A DNA stretch of 64,000 nucleotides from Blastocatellia bacterium (GTDB lineage: Bacteria > Acidobacteriota > Blastocatellia > HR10 > J050), in contig JALSQX010000011.1 in NCBI GenBank assembly GCA_026985075.1, positions 26,650 to 90,649 of the forward strand, written 5' to 3'. Below, piece after piece: positions 38,402-48,931 of the stretch. The translations under genes and the position numbers were made by a program. Every line of letters begins with the position of its first letter. Position 1 is the stretch's first letter. The notes below the pieces were generated by a model. It saw only the letters and a program-made list of their open reading frames with translations. It ran no database searches and was not told where the DNA came from.

Positions 38402-39754
38402 TCAGATATCCAGCCAGCACCATTGTTTGGTGAGCGGCGTTTGATTCAACACGATGCCGCGCTCTTTGCCCACCAACACCAGATTGGAGTGATTATATCC
38501 GTAGCCTCCCTCGGGATCGTAGAGTCCTGGTTCGTTGCTGAACATCATCCCCTCTTCCAGCACCGTGTCATCGCCGAGCGAGAGATAAGGCGGTTGATGG
38601 CCTTCCATCCCTTGTCCGTGTGCTGGTCGGTGATAAACGTATTTCTCCACACCGGCCTTTCTGGCCACGGCCAGGACTTTTTCGGCGATCTCTCGACAAT
38701 GGGCACCCGCTTTGCACAGCTCGGCCTGCAACATGGTCATTTCGGTGTGCACTTCCCACAGCTTTTTTTGCCGATCGGTCATCGGATAGGTTTGCAATGC
38801 GCGATAACCTTCGCCTCCATATCCACCAATGTGAATGACGGACGCGATCTGGATGGCATCGCCACGCTCCAGTCGTTTATAGAAAAACTGGTTGGGATGG
38901 GGATACGCTGTGGCCCGACCGGCGCGACAGCCGAATCCCAATCGAATACCCACGCCACGGTGCGGCCGCCCATCCAGATGCATGACTTTCATGAGTTGTT
39001 CGGTGCCCCAGGCCTCGGTGGCGTGCCGCACGTCGAAATCGGTGACATCCGTGCCATGCATGAGGATATAAGCGCGAGCGAATTCCAGCATGCGGTCATG
39101 AAGGTGGATGGCTTTCCGGGCGAGTTCGATCTCCTCGGGCGTCTTGATCTGGCGCATCTTGATCAGGATATCTCCCGCCTCTTCGAACGAGGCTTCGGGG
39201 AGGGCTTCCTTCATCTTGTTCATCGTCTTGGGGCCGACTTCCTGCTCAATACCCAGCTTCGCCTTGCCGAATCCGCGTTTGCCAAGCTCTTTCAGCATCC
39301 ATTGAAGGAGATCGACTCGCTCGCCCGCCTCCCACACGACCTGATTGAACGCCCCGGCGTGAGGGAAATCGAAATACCAGGCGCCATCTTTGATCCACCA
39401 GGTGTCAATCAGATCTCGATCCAATCCAGGATAAAAAAATGCCGGTTCGCCCTTAGTGGGCACGAACAACCAGAACGGTCGCTCCGTGGTCGTGTGGAAG
39501 AGACCAGAGACGTAAATGATGTTCCAACGGTCCTTGAGGATGATCCCATCGAGTCCCCGTTCATCCAATTTCTTTTGCAGGCGCCGGACCGTCTTTTGAT
39601 ACCATTCCACGGGTAATCGGAAGGGTGGGGTGAGGGGGGCGACGTCCAGCGCCGGGAGGGGACGACGACCGGCGATGCTGTTGGCCCTGCCGACTCCAAG
39701 AATGACCGTCGAGGTGCCTATGGAATGCAAAAACCGCCGACGCGAAAGATTCAT
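38402..39754 (-). CDS. M24-fold (creatinase/aminopeptidase P-like) exported protein
   Basis: A 450-residue protein with a twin-arginine signal (SRRRFLHSIGTSTVILGVG), a creatinase N-terminal domain (residues about 50-210) and the pita-bread M24 domain. The five metal ligands of M24 peptidases are not all kept. The first Asp region reads IQIASVIHIGGYGGEGYRA, with Ala and Glu at the two Asp positions. The His in RPAHGQGMEGH and the Glu in FSNEPGLYDPE remain, and the last Glu region reads GYNHSNLVLV. It is therefore probably not a normal metallopeptidase; a creatinase-like metal-free hydrolase is an alternative. AAAGGAGG precedes the ATG. Confidence 0.82.
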   Translation of the reverse strand: MNLSRRRFLHSIGTSTVILGVGRANSIAGRRPLPALDVAPLTPPFRLPVEWYQKTVRRLQKKLDERGLDGIILKDRWNIIYVSGLFHTTTERPFWLFVPTKGEPAFFYPGLDRDLIDTWWIKDGAWYFDFPHAGAFNQVVWEAGERVDLLQWMLKELGKRGFGKAKLGIEQEVGPKTMNKMKEALPEASFEEAGDILIKMRQIKTPEEIELARKAIHLHDRMLEFARAYILMHGTDVTDFDVRHATEAWGTEQLMKVMHLDGRPHRGVGIRLGFGCRAGRATAYPHPNQFFYKRLERGDAIQIASVIHIGGYGGEGYRALQTYPMTDRQKKLWEVHTEMTMLQAELCKAGAHCREIAEKVLAVARKAGVEKYVYHRPAHGQGMEGHQPPYLSLGDDTVLEEGMMFSNEPGLYDPEGGYGYNHSNLVLVGKERGIVLNQTPLTKQWCWLDI

Positions 39755-39773
39755 TTGGCGTCCTCCTTTTGGT

Positions 39774-39803
39774 TGTATAGTGGACGGAAATTATGTAACA
39801 CAA
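39774..39803 (-). promoter_or_regulatory. Sigma-70-like promoter of the M24-fold gene
   Basis: On the minus strand TTGTGT (39803-39798), an 18-base spacer and TATACA (39779-39774) lie 20 bases before the ATG at 39754. The leader would be very short. Confidence 0.45.
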
Positions 39804-40478
39804 AATGCCAGTCGAAGAAAAGGCGGGAGAGGAAGCCCCGAGTCAGACCGCTGAGGGATTTCTTTTCTCGTCGACACAATGCGTGGGAGGGGAAGGGAGC
39901 CGATGAAGAACCCCGAGCCCGTCTTCGGTGAAGGGATCGCTCATGGGTCCGCACTCACCGCGTGAGGCTTCTAGGGCTCGTCGGAGCATCGGCGTGATAC
40001 GGGTGACGGCAGTTGCTCGCTCATCGTCATGGGAAGCGACCGCAGACCTGATGGGCAACGAGCTCACCCACGCTTCGTTTCTTCGATGAAGAGATCACCA
40101 GTGCAGTCATCACAAGGTCGGGAGAAACACGCCAACTCTAATGGATACTCCATTTCAAGACTCGTAGTAGTTGGAGCGTTTCCTCGATCGTGTGCCAGAG
40201 TCCCTTGATACCTTCTTTGAGGCTCCCACTCTTCGGTCCGCGCGCAACAGGATTGATCGTTTATTGACAAATCACGGGACCTCGACATATCATTAAAAAC
40301 AGCACGGGTTGAGCCTATAGAGGGTTGGACTCTAGAGGTGTAGGGAAACCACACTCCCTTCTCATATAGAATGAGAAGACTCGTGGAATCCGCAAATCTG
40401 TCGATGTTCTCGCCGGGGATTTTCAACAGCTCGGAAATCTAGAGTGGGGCGCATTCGAGAAAGAGGAGGTGACATACA
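39804..40478. other. Intergenic region with a kinase promoter and hairpin
   Basis: No gene was supported in this stretch. Two elements stand out: a promoter for the downstream kinase (40264-40293, listed separately) and a hairpin with perfect 8-base arms CTTCTCAT/ATGAGAAG at 40358-40378. The hairpin lies in the kinase leader and lacks a U-run, so it may be a regulatory stem rather than a terminator. Confidence 0.4.
40264..40293 (+). promoter_or_regulatory. Sigma-70 promoter of the hybrid kinase gene
   Basis: A consensus TTGACA (40264-40269), 18 bases, and TATCAT (40288-40293), followed by an A-run. It lies about 185 bases before the ATG at 40479, leaving a leader of roughly 180 bases that contains the hairpin at 40358-40378. 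Confidence 0.55.
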
Positions 40479-42935
40479 ATGGATCGGCAAAATCCCGTCA
40501 GGATCACGATGGATGGACTGACGCAGTTCTTGTTCGAGGAAGCTCATGATGCGCTCCTGGTAGTCGATCACGATGGCCGCATTCTGAGCGCGAATGGCGA
40601 AGCCTGCCGGTTATACGGATATGGTCGAGAGGAATTCCTTCATCGAACCATAGCCGACCTCGCCTCCCCGGGAGACGTGGAGGCGCTCGCCCAAATCGTT
40701 CAACGTCCGAGTCGAAGAGGTGAAAACGTTGTGCGCCTTCGAGTGCGGCGCTCCGATGGATTGCCGCTCTCGGTGGAAGTTCGCGTCTGTAGCCTCGCAG
40801 TGGAAGGTCAAGAAGTCGTACTGGTGCGAACGCGAAGAACTGCCGCTCCGCGGCTCACCACGCCCTCCTGGCTCTCTCCGGCTTCCCTTCCTGAGGCGAG
40901 GTCTCCAGAGAACGGCTATCAGCGACACGTCGAGGAACAATTGCGACAGCGCCATCAGGAACTTTCGACGCTCTATACCATCGCGATGGCTATTACTCAA
41001 GATCCGAGCACGCAGAGCATCCTGCATAATACCTTAACCGAACTCACGCGCGTCCTCGGTATACCATTTGGCTGTATTTATATCAAGCAAGGGTCCACGT
41101 TCATTCTTCGTTCTTATCGAGGCTTCTCCGAGGAAGATGCCCAACGCCTGGCCGAGCTGGACCCGCTCGAACATCCCTGGGTACTGGAGACGACGCTGGT
41201 GCGAGAGTCCCGTGTCCATTCCCCCGCTCCGATTCGAGAGTGGGAGGCTCTGGGGATTCGGGCCTGGGTCTCGGTTCCCCTGCGTTCGAAGAACGAGGTC
41301 GTTGGCCTCATCTGGTTAGCCGGTTCTGAAGCCGAGCGATTCACGCCAACCACCGTTTCCCTCATCACCGCTGTGGCCAATCAGATCACCATGGCGCTGG
41401 CCAACGCCCGACTGTACGATCAAGTGAGAGAGTCGGAGAGAAAATATCGCTCGATATTCGAGAACCTGGTTGTCGGGCTGTATCAAAGCTCGCCTGAGGG
41501 ACGCATCCTCGCGGCCAATCCGGCGTTGGTTCGGCTCCTTGGATATGATTCGCTCGATGAATTGTTGACCGTCAATATCCCCCGCGACCTCTATGTCGAC
41601 CCGGCGGACCGGGAGAAGAACCTGGCCATCCTCCATCGAACCGGCCGGTTGGAGGGCGTTGAAGTCCGACTCCGGCGGAAGGATGGCCGCGAAATCACCG
41701 TATTGGAACACGCCCGCGCCGTGACCGATGCGCAAGGCCGGGTAATGTACTATGAAGGGACGTTGATGGACGTCACCGAGAAGAAAGTGCTTGAACAACA
41801 GCTCCTCCAGGCTCAAAAGATGGAATCTATCGGGACGCTCGCCGGGGGCGTCGCTCACGAGTTCAACAATCTATTGACAGGCATTCTCGGATACACAACT
41901 CTCCTCCTGGATCACAGTCAGCCCGATGACCCACAGTATGCGCCTCTCTTGGCCATTGAGCGATCAGCGCGTCGCGGAGCCGAGTTGACGGAGAAATTAC
42001 TCGCTTTCAGCCGCCAAACGGTGAGTCAGTTAAAGTCCGTCGATCTGAATGCTCTCGTGGATGAGACGGTGGCGCTCCTGCGAGGTTCGTTCGATGCCAG
42101 CATTGACATTGACGTTCGGAAGGACGAGGCCTTGTGGCCGGTGGAAGCTGACACGGGCCAGATTCAACACGTTTTGATGAACCTCTGCATCAACGCTCGC
42201 GATGCGATGCCCCAGGGTGGCCGATTGACCATCGAAACGGCGAATGCGAGCCTGAACGACGTCGATTGCCGGGAATGGGCGGACGCCCGACCGGGCGACT
42301 ATGTCGTGCTGCGCGTTAGCGACACGGGAGTAGGAATTCCTCCAGAACATTTGCCCCGGATTTTCGATCCTTTCTTCACCACCAAGGACGTGCATCAGGG
42401 GACGGGCCTCGGTCTCTCCACAGCTTACGGCATTGTTAAGAGTCACCACGGGTTCATCCGGGTGGAGAGTCAACTCGGTCAAGGAACGCGGTTCAGCGTG
42501 TATCTCCCCGCTATGACCGCACCGTCGCCCTCGTCAATGATGTCGACGCATACAACTGAGCGCCGAACGGGGATCATCCTGGTCGTCGATGATGAGGAGA
42601 TCATACGGGATCTGGCTAAGGCCATCCTTCAGCGAGAGGGGTACACCGTGCTCACAGCCGACAGCGGCGTAGAAGCCATTCATATCTATGAGCAGCGAGG
42701 ATCAGACATCGCTCTGGTCATCTTGGATCTCACCATGCCGAAGATGGATGGGCGCGTCTGCTACTATAAACTGCGTGAGCTCGATCCTCACGTGCGCGTG
42801 ATTCTCAGCAGCGGTTATGGAGCCGACGAGATCGTTGAGGATTTGTTGACTCAAGGTGTCCGAAAATTCGTCCAGAAGCCCTATCGGGTAGACGATCTCA
42901 TTCGAGCAGTGCGTGACGTCCTCGGCGAGCAGTGA
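40479..42935 (+). CDS. Hybrid sensor histidine kinase (PAS-GAF-PAS-HisKA-HATPase-REC)
   Basis: An 818-residue soluble kinase with no membrane helix. Domains are PAS (about 10-115), GAF (165-310), PAS (325-445), HisKA with the phospho-His in LAGGVAHEFNNLLTGILGY, an ATPase domain (NARDAMPQGGRL N-box, DTGVGIPPEHLPRIFDPF G1 box, GTGLGLSTAYG G2 box) and a C-terminal receiver (ILVVDDEEIIRDLA, phospho-Asp in VILDLTMPKMDG, KPYR). The GAF-PAS-kinase part is a close paralogue of the kinase at 45680-48928. It has no DNA-binding output, so it feeds a phosphorelay. Ribosome site AGAGGAGGTG. Confidence 0.93.
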   Translation: MDRQNPVRITMDGLTQFLFEEAHDALLVVDHDGRILSANGEACRLYGYGREEFLHRTIADLASPGDVEALAQIVQRPSRRGENVVRLRVRRSDGLPLSVEVRVCSLAVEGQEVVLVRTRRTAAPRLTTPSWLSPASLPEARSPENGYQRHVEEQLRQRHQELSTLYTIAMAITQDPSTQSILHNTLTELTRVLGIPFGCIYIKQGSTFILRSYRGFSEEDAQRLAELDPLEHPWVLETTLVRESRVHSPAPIREWEALGIRAWVSVPLRSKNEVVGLIWLAGSEAERFTPTTVSLITAVANQITMALANARLYDQVRESERKYRSIFENLVVGLYQSSPEGRILAANPALVRLLGYDSLDELLTVNIPRDLYVDPADREKNLAILHRTGRLEGVEVRLRRKDGREITVLEHARAVTDAQGRVMYYEGTLMDVTEKKVLEQQLLQAQKMESIGTLAGGVAHEFNNLLTGILGYTTLLLDHSQPDDPQYAPLLAIERSARRGAELTEKLLAFSRQTVSQLKSVDLNALVDETVALLRGSFDASIDIDVRKDEALWPVEADTGQIQHVLMNLCINARDAMPQGGRLTIETANASLNDVDCREWADARPGDYVVLRVSDTGVGIPPEHLPRIFDPFFTTKDVHQGTGLGLSTAYGIVKSHHGFIRVESQLGQGTRFSVYLPAMTAPSPSSMMSTHTTERRTGIILVVDDEEIIRDLAKAILQREGYTVLTADSGVEAIHIYEQRGSDIALVILDLTMPKMDGRVCYYKLRELDPHVRVILSSGYGADEIVEDLLTQGVRKFVQKPYRVDDLIRAVRDVLGEQ

Positions 42936-43388
42936 GGGCCCTCTTTCACAGCGACGGGACGACAACGCCGAGCGTTCATTGGTCTTTGCACGTTGAAATG
43001 GACGGATTAGTAATAGGCTCTCCGAACCAGGAGATCAGGCGGTGGGGCGGAAGCCCGAGGACGCTCAATTGGCGCATCGTCACCAACTGGTGGGGGAGAG
43101 CAACAGCGGCGAGGTCGTTCACCCGATCAGGGGTCCCCCTTCAGCCATCCACCGATGAAGGCCGGCTCCGGCCACTGGCAGTGCTGATGCGTTCGAGCGC
43201 TCGGCATCGGTACGAGCCCGGATGGTCTCCGTTGGGTGGGAGAGGGGAGCGTCGGCGAAGGAACTCCCCTACAGGCAGCCTGCGCTCGACGCTGATCTGA
43301 GCTGGCGCTCTCGGTCTATTCCATGTTGGTGTGAAGATTCGTTCTTTTGGCGAAGCTCAATAAAAGATCGCGCCCGGTGAGCACAGTG
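42936..43388. other. Gene-free stretch between convergent kinases
   Basis: The interval separates two convergent kinase genes. Short frames exist but have no ribosome site and no recognisable protein character. No clear terminator, repeat or promoter was identified. Confidence 0.4.
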
Positions 43389-44705
43389 TCATCTCTCGGT
43401 CCTCGCATGAGCCGGCGGCTGAGGACAGGGTAATTCGATGACGAATTGAAGACCTCCGTTCGATGGACTCAGGGCATATAATCGTCCATCATGCTGGCGA
43501 ATAATATTGTGAGCGAGCGCGAGACCTAAGCCTCGATCCGCTTCTTTCGTCGTATAACGTGGCTCAAAGAGTTGTCCCAATTCCTCTGTTGACAGAGTCG
43601 GCCCATCGGCGATGATGGCAATCTCAGCCATAGGGCCCGATCGGAATAGGGGATCAGCTTCATGGAAGGTCGTTCTGATCATCAGCGTGCGGCCAGAGGG
43701 CGAGGTGCTGGAAGATTTGCTGATGTATTGAAGAAGAGAGACCAGCACGCGTTTCAGTTGATCGCTATCTGCGGGCACGAAGGGGAGCCGAGAATCCAGA
43801 TCGGTCGTCACGCGAACGTGGTGGGCTTGCAGATCGGCGTAATGCTCCTCCAAAGTGGCGATGGTGAGTTGATTCAGGTCGATGGGCTGTTTCTGCAGTA
43901 CTTGCTCTCGAGCGAGGCTCAGCAGCTCATGAACCATCTGTCGCGCGCGATTAGCCTCGCTGGCGACCATCTGAAGATCGGCTTGATCCTGTTCAGCGAG
44001 CTCTAAATTGGATAATAAAATCTCGGCGAATCCGACGACGACGGTGAGGGGGTTGTTCAACTCGTGAGCGAGGGCCGAGGTGAAACGCCCGATGGCCGCC
44101 AGTTTTTCTGCCTGGATCCATTGCACACAATGTTGCTTACGCGCTGTGATATCCTGAGCCATCAAGAGGAGAGCGGGCGCCCCTTCGTAGTGGATGGGAG
44201 TTGCCGTCATGAGGAGAGTGAGAGCCTGGCCATCCCCTCTGAGGACGCGGATTTCATGGCCCCATCGCCGTTCGCCATTCGATTCGAGGGTACGGAGGGC
44301 TCGAGCGGCATCTCGATCTTCCGGGAGGATGAGATCGAGAAAGCTCACACGGGGTAATTCTTCGATGGAATAGCCCAGCAGCTCGCACGTCGCTGGATTA
44401 GCATAACGAAATCGCCCTTCCTGGATGATAGCGATCATCCCCGGGGCCTGCTCCACGATGCGGCGATAGATGGTTTCGAGATGGCGCGCATTGGTGTCCG
44501 GTGAGCCCATTGGTGCCGATATCCGCCCAGGGTTCCAAAAGTCGGGACTCGGATTTTCGCCGCGGAAGGCAGAGTGACCAGGGATGCTCCTCGCCATCGC
44601 CTTTCTCGCATTCTCGCCGATCCCGCAATTATCCGCGTCCCATGTTCTCTCCCCTCTTGTATCGAGGTTCGTTGTTAGTATGAGAAAATCCATCATGGAA
44701 GTCAA
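43389..44705 (-). CDS. PAS-domain sensor histidine kinase
   Basis: Up to 438 residues, soluble. A PAS domain (about 80-195, PGMIAIIQEGRFRYANPATC) is followed by HisKA with phospho-His in SALAHELNNPLTVVVGFAEI and an ATPase domain. The ATPase domain is degenerate: the N-box region reads LKRVLVSLLQYISKSSSTSP rather than the usual N-x-x-x-NA form, and the G1 region is IIADGPTLSTEELGQLFEPR with no clear DxGxG, though GLGLALAHNIIRQHDG is kept. Activity is therefore doubtful. The first 60 residues are of low character; starts at 44597 or 44510 are plausible. It has no adjacent response regulator. Confidence 0.85.
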   Translation of the reverse strand: MTSMMDFLILTTNLDTRGERTWDADNCGIGENARKAMARSIPGHSAFRGENPSPDFWNPGRISAPMGSPDTNARHLETIYRRIVEQAPGMIAIIQEGRFRYANPATCELLGYSIEELPRVSFLDLILPEDRDAARALRTLESNGERRWGHEIRVLRGDGQALTLLMTATPIHYEGAPALLLMAQDITARKQHCVQWIQAEKLAAIGRFTSALAHELNNPLTVVVGFAEILLSNLELAEQDQADLQMVASEANRARQMVHELLSLAREQVLQKQPIDLNQLTIATLEEHYADLQAHHVRVTTDLDSRLPFVPADSDQLKRVLVSLLQYISKSSSTSPSGRTLMIRTTFHEADPLFRSGPMAEIAIIADGPTLSTEELGQLFEPRYTTKEADRGLGLALAHNIIRQHDGRLYALSPSNGGLQFVIELPCPQPPAHARTER

Positions 44706-44916
44706 GGTTTACCTGAGACCCACGCCGGGCGGCGGGCACCATGGGCGTGAACAAGAGCGCGTCGCGGATCGGGGATCATAACGCCTGAATCAAGACTCCA
44801 CCTTCAGCGAGCGGCGTTCGCCATCCGAACGTCGATCGTCTGACCCCCGACACGAGCTACAAGCTGTCCGGAGAGGACCACATCTCCCATCCGTGAGGCG
44901 AGAGGCGTCGCGCCGC

Positions 44917-45099
44917 TCAACCCCCTCCCAATGGGATCACCTTGTTCAAGAGGTCGCTCACATCATGCCCGAGTGTCGTCAATATGCCCACCGAGACGAT
45001 GCTGACCAGCACCAGGATGAGCACGTATTCCGTCAATCCCTGTCCCTCTTGGTCCTTGAGAATCTCCGTCGCTCTTGCGATCTCCAAATTCGCCAACAT
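44917..45099 (-). CDS. Flp-type pilin, orphan
   Basis: A 60-residue peptide with the Flp/Fap pilin layout: a short leader, the processing-site region GQGLTEYVLILVLVSIVSVG with Glu-5 and Tyr-6 of the mature pilin, a hydrophobic helix, and a Gly-rich end (LNKVIPLGGG). It is the major subunit type of tight-adherence (tad) pili. The start at 45099 was chosen because GGGAGGG lies four bases upstream and the leader is then normal; the frame stays open to 45174. No tad secretion genes are visible in the window, so it is an orphan pilin among kinases. It has its own promoter. Confidence 0.88.
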   Translation of the reverse strand: MLANLEIARATEILKDQEGQGLTEYVLILVLVSIVSVGILTTLGHDVSDLLNKVIPLGGG

Positions 45100-45189
45100 A
45101 GACCCTCCCGAGATGAGCATAGTGTTGAGAAAACGCGAACTCAGAGAGACAGCACCCGTAAAGGGCTCAACCACCGGAAATGCACATTT

Positions 45190-45218
45190 ATTATATCATT
45201 TTGTGGAGCAGATGACCA
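45190..45218 (-). promoter_or_regulatory. Promoter of the Flp pilin gene
   Basis: On the minus strand a perfect TATAAT (45195-45190) lies 17 bases from TGGTCA (45218-45213). It gives a leader of about 85 bases before the pilin ATG. Confidence 0.6.
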
Positions 45219-45679
45219 GCCTCCATTGAAGGGAGAACAGCATGCCGCCTGGGAATCCATGCTTTGAAGGTGCTCTAAACGAGCCTGCCATACCCGCCTC
45301 GGGATTCTCCTTCCCATGAGCCTCGAAAGAGGGCGCATCCATCGGGGCCGGTCCGTCTCTCTCAATGTGAGATGGCCGCGCCATGGGGGCCAGTGGACTT
45401 GCCGGAAGTGTCTTGTAGGGGATGACAGAGGTGAGCTGGCCGCGATACCCGTTAATGAACCGAAATAGGTCCTGTGCGCTTCTTCAACTTGAGCGATGAT
45501 CGGGCCACTCGATAGATGATCTCACGTAAGCCGCTCCTGGATGGACAAAACCGATCTCGAGTTAGGGAACTGAGATGGGGAACTCATCAAAGCGTGAGCA
45601 CGCGCTGGGGGTTCGATTGTGAGGCGACCGGGGGCGCAGTTGCAGTCGCCATGGCCGTGGTCCGTCAGATCAGGAGGAA
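45219..45679. other. Gene-free stretch upstream of the pilin
   Basis: No gene is supported here. The stretch separates the pilin promoter from the 3' end of the large hybrid kinase gene. No repeats or strong terminator were recognised. Confidence 0.35.
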
Positions 45680-48600
45680 TCACGTCTCATCGGGTCGGTC
45701 GAGGACTTCCCGCACCACGCCAGCCAACTGTTCTGGACTATAGGGTTTCGGGACAAAGGCGTGAATCCACTCGTTGGGCGTTTGCTCGGCTTGGGCGTTA
45801 TAACCGCTGGAGAGGATCAGCCGAACGGTCGGATTCAATGCCTTCAATCTCTTGGCGCATTCCAGGCCACTCAGTTTGGGCATGGTCAGATCGAGCAAGA
45901 CGAGATCGATGTCCTCTGCCCGTTGCTGATAGATGTGGAGAGCTTCTTCTCCATCCCGCGCCTTGAGCGTATGATAGCCGTAACGTTCCAGAATGTGACA
46001 GGCCAAGTCCAGTACGATCGGTTCATCGTCGACGACCAGAATCCGCTCCGTGCCGCGAGAGACCGACGCTGGCGCCGATGGCTGGAGCGTGGCCGCTTTT
46101 TCTGCTGCCGGGAGATAGATCCTGAACACGGAACCCTGTCCCGGTTCGCTGTATACGGTGATCCATCCCTTGTGGCTCTGCACAATCCCATAGACCACTG
46201 AAAGGCCGAGCCCGGTTCCTTCGCCCACTCCTTTAGTGGTGAAGAAGGGCTCGAAAATGCGCTCGCGCACCTCGGGGGTCATGCCCACTCCATTATCCGA
46301 GACGGTGAGTACGACATATCGACCTGGTTTGGCCTCTATGTGATGAGAGGCTTCCTGAGGAGAGATGATGCGATTCTCTGTTTCCAGCTTGAGGATTCCG
46401 CCACGAGGCATGGCATCGCGGGCGTTCACGCACAGGTTGACCAATACCTGCTGAAGCTGAGTGGCATCAGCTTCCACTGTCCACAACTCCCTGCCCAGGC
46501 GCGTGTGGATGTCGATGGTCGTCGGAATCAACCGGCGCAGCATGCGGAGGCTCTCCTCCACCAATTGATTGAGATCCGTGGGTTCGAAACGGGGCTCTCG
46601 GCGACGGCTGAAGGTGAGCATCTGATTGGTGAGATCGGCGGCTCGTTTGGCCGAATGAAAGATCGTCTGGAGATAGTGATGGAGTTCGGACTGTTGATCC
46701 GTGGTTTGCAGCGCCAGAGACACATAACCGAGAATGCCTTGAAGGAGGTTATTGAAATCATGCGCGATGCCGCCAGCGAGCGTCCCGATGGACTCCATCT
46801 TCTGCGCTTGGAGGAGCCGCTGTTCGAGCGCTTTCTTTTCGGTGATATCCATCAGCGTCCCCTCATAATAGAGGATTCGGCCATCAGCATCTCGGATAGC
46901 GCGGGCGTGCTCCAGCACGATGATCTCCTGTCCGTCTTTGCGACGAAGGCGAAGTTCGACGCCATCGAGCCGGCCGGTTCGATGCAATATCTCCAGATTC
47001 TTCTCCCGATCAGCCGGATTGACGTAGAGATCGCGAGGAACATCTGTGGCGAGCAACTCTTCTAACGAGTCGTATCCCAACATGCGCACCAGTGCCGGAT
47101 TGGCCGTCAAGACCTTTCCCTCAGGAGAGGTTTGGTAAAGGCCCACGACGACGTTCTCGAAGATGGATCGATACTTTGCTTCCGAAGCTTTGATCTGTTC
47201 ATACAACCGGGCGTTTTCCAGCCCGATGGCCAACTGATTGGCCACGCCCGCGATCAGCGAGATGGCCGCCGTCGTGAATCGATCGATCTCTCGCGTGGCG
47301 AGTTGGATGATGCCGATGAGGTCGTTCTTGGTCTGCAGGGGGACGGAGAGCCGGGCGCGGATTCCCAGCGCTTTCTCCCAGTCATCGAGTCCCTGGTGCG
47401 TCTCATCAGATGAGCCATCCACCAAGTGAACGTCGGCCAACCACGGTCGGTCAGCCAGGTGAAATGGCCGGATCTGGCGAGCTACCTCTGCGGAGAATCC
47501 CCGGTAAGAGCGGAGACGAAACTGATCGCCGTGCTTGATGTAGATACAGCCAAAGGGGACCTTCAGCACGCTCATCACTTCCGACAGCGTATTGTGGAGG
47601 ATACTCTCGATACTGGGATCGCGGTTCATCGCCGTAGCAATGGCATAAAGGGTGGAGAGTTCCTGATGGCGTTGCCACAATTCCTCCTCGGCGCGACGGC
47701 GGTCGGTGATATCGTGATAGAGGGCCAGCACGCCAATCTGTCGTCCCTCAACCACCACGGGCACGCCGAAGACTTCTACATCGAGCGGGGTCCCATCTTT
47801 TCTTCGTCGGCGCGCCACTTGTCGGATGGTGCCCCCAGCCAATACGGCCTCGGTCCAGGCCCGGGCTTCGGCCACCGTCTCCTTGTCGGTCACCAGGTCA
47901 TCGAGGTTCTGACCCTTGATCTCGGCCTCGCGATAGTGGAAGAGACGCTCGAATGCCGGGTTGCACGAGATGACGCGATGCTCCATATCCAGAACGACGA
48001 TGGCTAATGGGCTGTATTGGGTCAGCGATTCCCAGTATTTCTTCTGGCGCTGGAGTTCCTCCTCCATGAGTTTCCGCTCGGTGATGTCCACCATCAGTCC
48101 GCGTACGCTGGTCGCCGTGCCGTTTTGACAGACGACCCTCACAATATTACGCAGCCAGACGGTGCGCCCGTCAGCGGCCCGGACGCGAAATTCGAATTCG
48201 CAGTCTTGCTTTTCGGTCGTCGCCGATGAGCAAGGAGGCATGGGAATAGGTCCGTGAGCCCATTGCGCGCGCTCGGCGGGATGAATCACTCGGTTCCAGA
48301 AATCGGGCTCGTTCAGCCATTGATCGACGGGATAACCGAGAATCGCTTCGGCTCGTTGATTGACGAAGGTGAATCGCTGGGTTCGGGGGTCCGCCTCCCA
48401 AACGATGGCATCCACGCCATGAACCAGTTGACGATAGCGTTCCTCGGACTCGGCCAATCGCTGGCGAGCCTCTTCTAATTGCCGCTGGGTGCGAGCGGCT
48501 TCGATGGCGCGCTCGGCGACGGAGGGAAGCAGATCCAGGTACCCGGGCTCCTTGATGATGTAATCGTGGGCCCCTTGCTTGAGCGCTTCTACGGCCACGC

Positions 48601-48928
48601 GCTCATTCCCCAGGCCGGTCACGATGACCACGGGCACGGTGATCTGGCGCTCCTTCAGCGTGCGCAAGAACGTCACCCCATCCATTTCCGGCATGCGATA
48701 ATCGGCCACCACCAGATCGAAAGCCCGATCCTGGAGCGCCGACAAACCTTCAATGGCTGTCCTCGCGGTGACGACTTCCGTGGCCGCTCCCAGCTTCTGC
48801 AGCGCCTTATGCTCTAAAAATCGATGGTCCGTATCATCCTCGATGAGAAGGATACGGAACCCCTCCTGGCGCGCGACGGAGCCGTCGAGTGATTCTGGTG
48901 ATCGATGTGAGGGCACCTGGTATTCCAT
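45680..48928 (-). CDS. Hybrid sensor histidine kinase (REC-PAS-PAS-GAF-PAS-HisKA-HATPase-REC)
   Basis: A 1,082-residue soluble kinase. The N-terminal receiver ([18 protein letters not shown], Asp in [13 protein letters not shown]) is followed by two PAS domains (about 165-290 and 300-410), GAF (430-570), PAS (575-695), HisKA with [20 protein letters not shown], an ATPase domain ([41 protein letters not shown]) and a second receiver ([34 protein letters not shown]). Two receivers around one kinase core suit a multi-step phosphorelay. It lies three bases after the stand-alone receiver gene and shares the operon with the propeller kinase. Confidence 0.94.
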   Translation of the reverse strand: MEYQVPSHRSPESLDGSVARQEGFRILLIEDDTDHRFLEHKALQKLGAATEVVTARTAIEGLSALQDRAFDLVVADYRMPEMDGVTFLRTLKERQITVPVVIVTGLGNERVAVEALKQGAHDYIIKEPGYLDLLPSVAERAIEAARTQRQLEEARQRLAESEERYRQLVHGVDAIVWEADPRTQRFTFVNQRAEAILGYPVDQWLNEPDFWNRVIHPAERAQWAHGPIPMPPCSSATTEKQDCEFEFRVRAADGRTVWLRNIVRVVCQNGTATSVRGLMVDITERKLMEEELQRQKKYWESLTQYSPLAIVVLDMEHRVISCNPAFERLFHYREAEIKGQNLDDLVTDKETVAEARAWTEAVLAGGTIRQVARRRRKDGTPLDVEVFGVPVVVEGRQIGVLALYHDITDRRRAEEELWQRHQELSTLYAIATAMNRDPSIESILHNTLSEVMSVLKVPFGCIYIKHGDQFRLRSYRGFSAEVARQIRPFHLADRPWLADVHLVDGSSDETHQGLDDWEKALGIRARLSVPLQTKNDLIGIIQLATREIDRFTTAAISLIAGVANQLAIGLENARLYEQIKASEAKYRSIFENVVVGLYQTSPEGKVLTANPALVRMLGYDSLEELLATDVPRDLYVNPADREKNLEILHRTGRLDGVELRLRRKDGQEIIVLEHARAIRDADGRILYYEGTLMDITEKKALEQRLLQAQKMESIGTLAGGIAHDFNNLLQGILGYVSLALQTTDQQSELHHYLQTIFHSAKRAADLTNQMLTFSRRREPRFEPTDLNQLVEESLRMLRRLIPTTIDIHTRLGRELWTVEADATQLQQVLVNLCVNARDAMPRGGILKLETENRIISPQEASHHIEAKPGRYVVLTVSDNGVGMTPEVRERIFEPFFTTKGVGEGTGLGLSVVYGIVQSHKGWITVYSEPGQGSVFRIYLPAAEKAATLQPSAPASVSRGTERILVVDDEPIVLDLACHILERYGYHTLKARDGEEALHIYQQRAEDIDLVLLDLTMPKLSGLECAKRLKALNPTVRLILSSGYNAQAEQTPNEWIHAFVPKPYSPEQLAGVVREVLDRPDET

Positions 48929-48931
48929 GGT

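Noticed and set aside
44804..44890. Short minus-strand frame after the Flp pilin (28 codons, MGDVVLSGQLVARVGGQTID)
   Set aside because: The text looks protein-like, and the frame stays open upstream over the pilin stop, but it has no ribosome site and is too short to call. It could be a remnant of a FlgA/CpaB-like gene.
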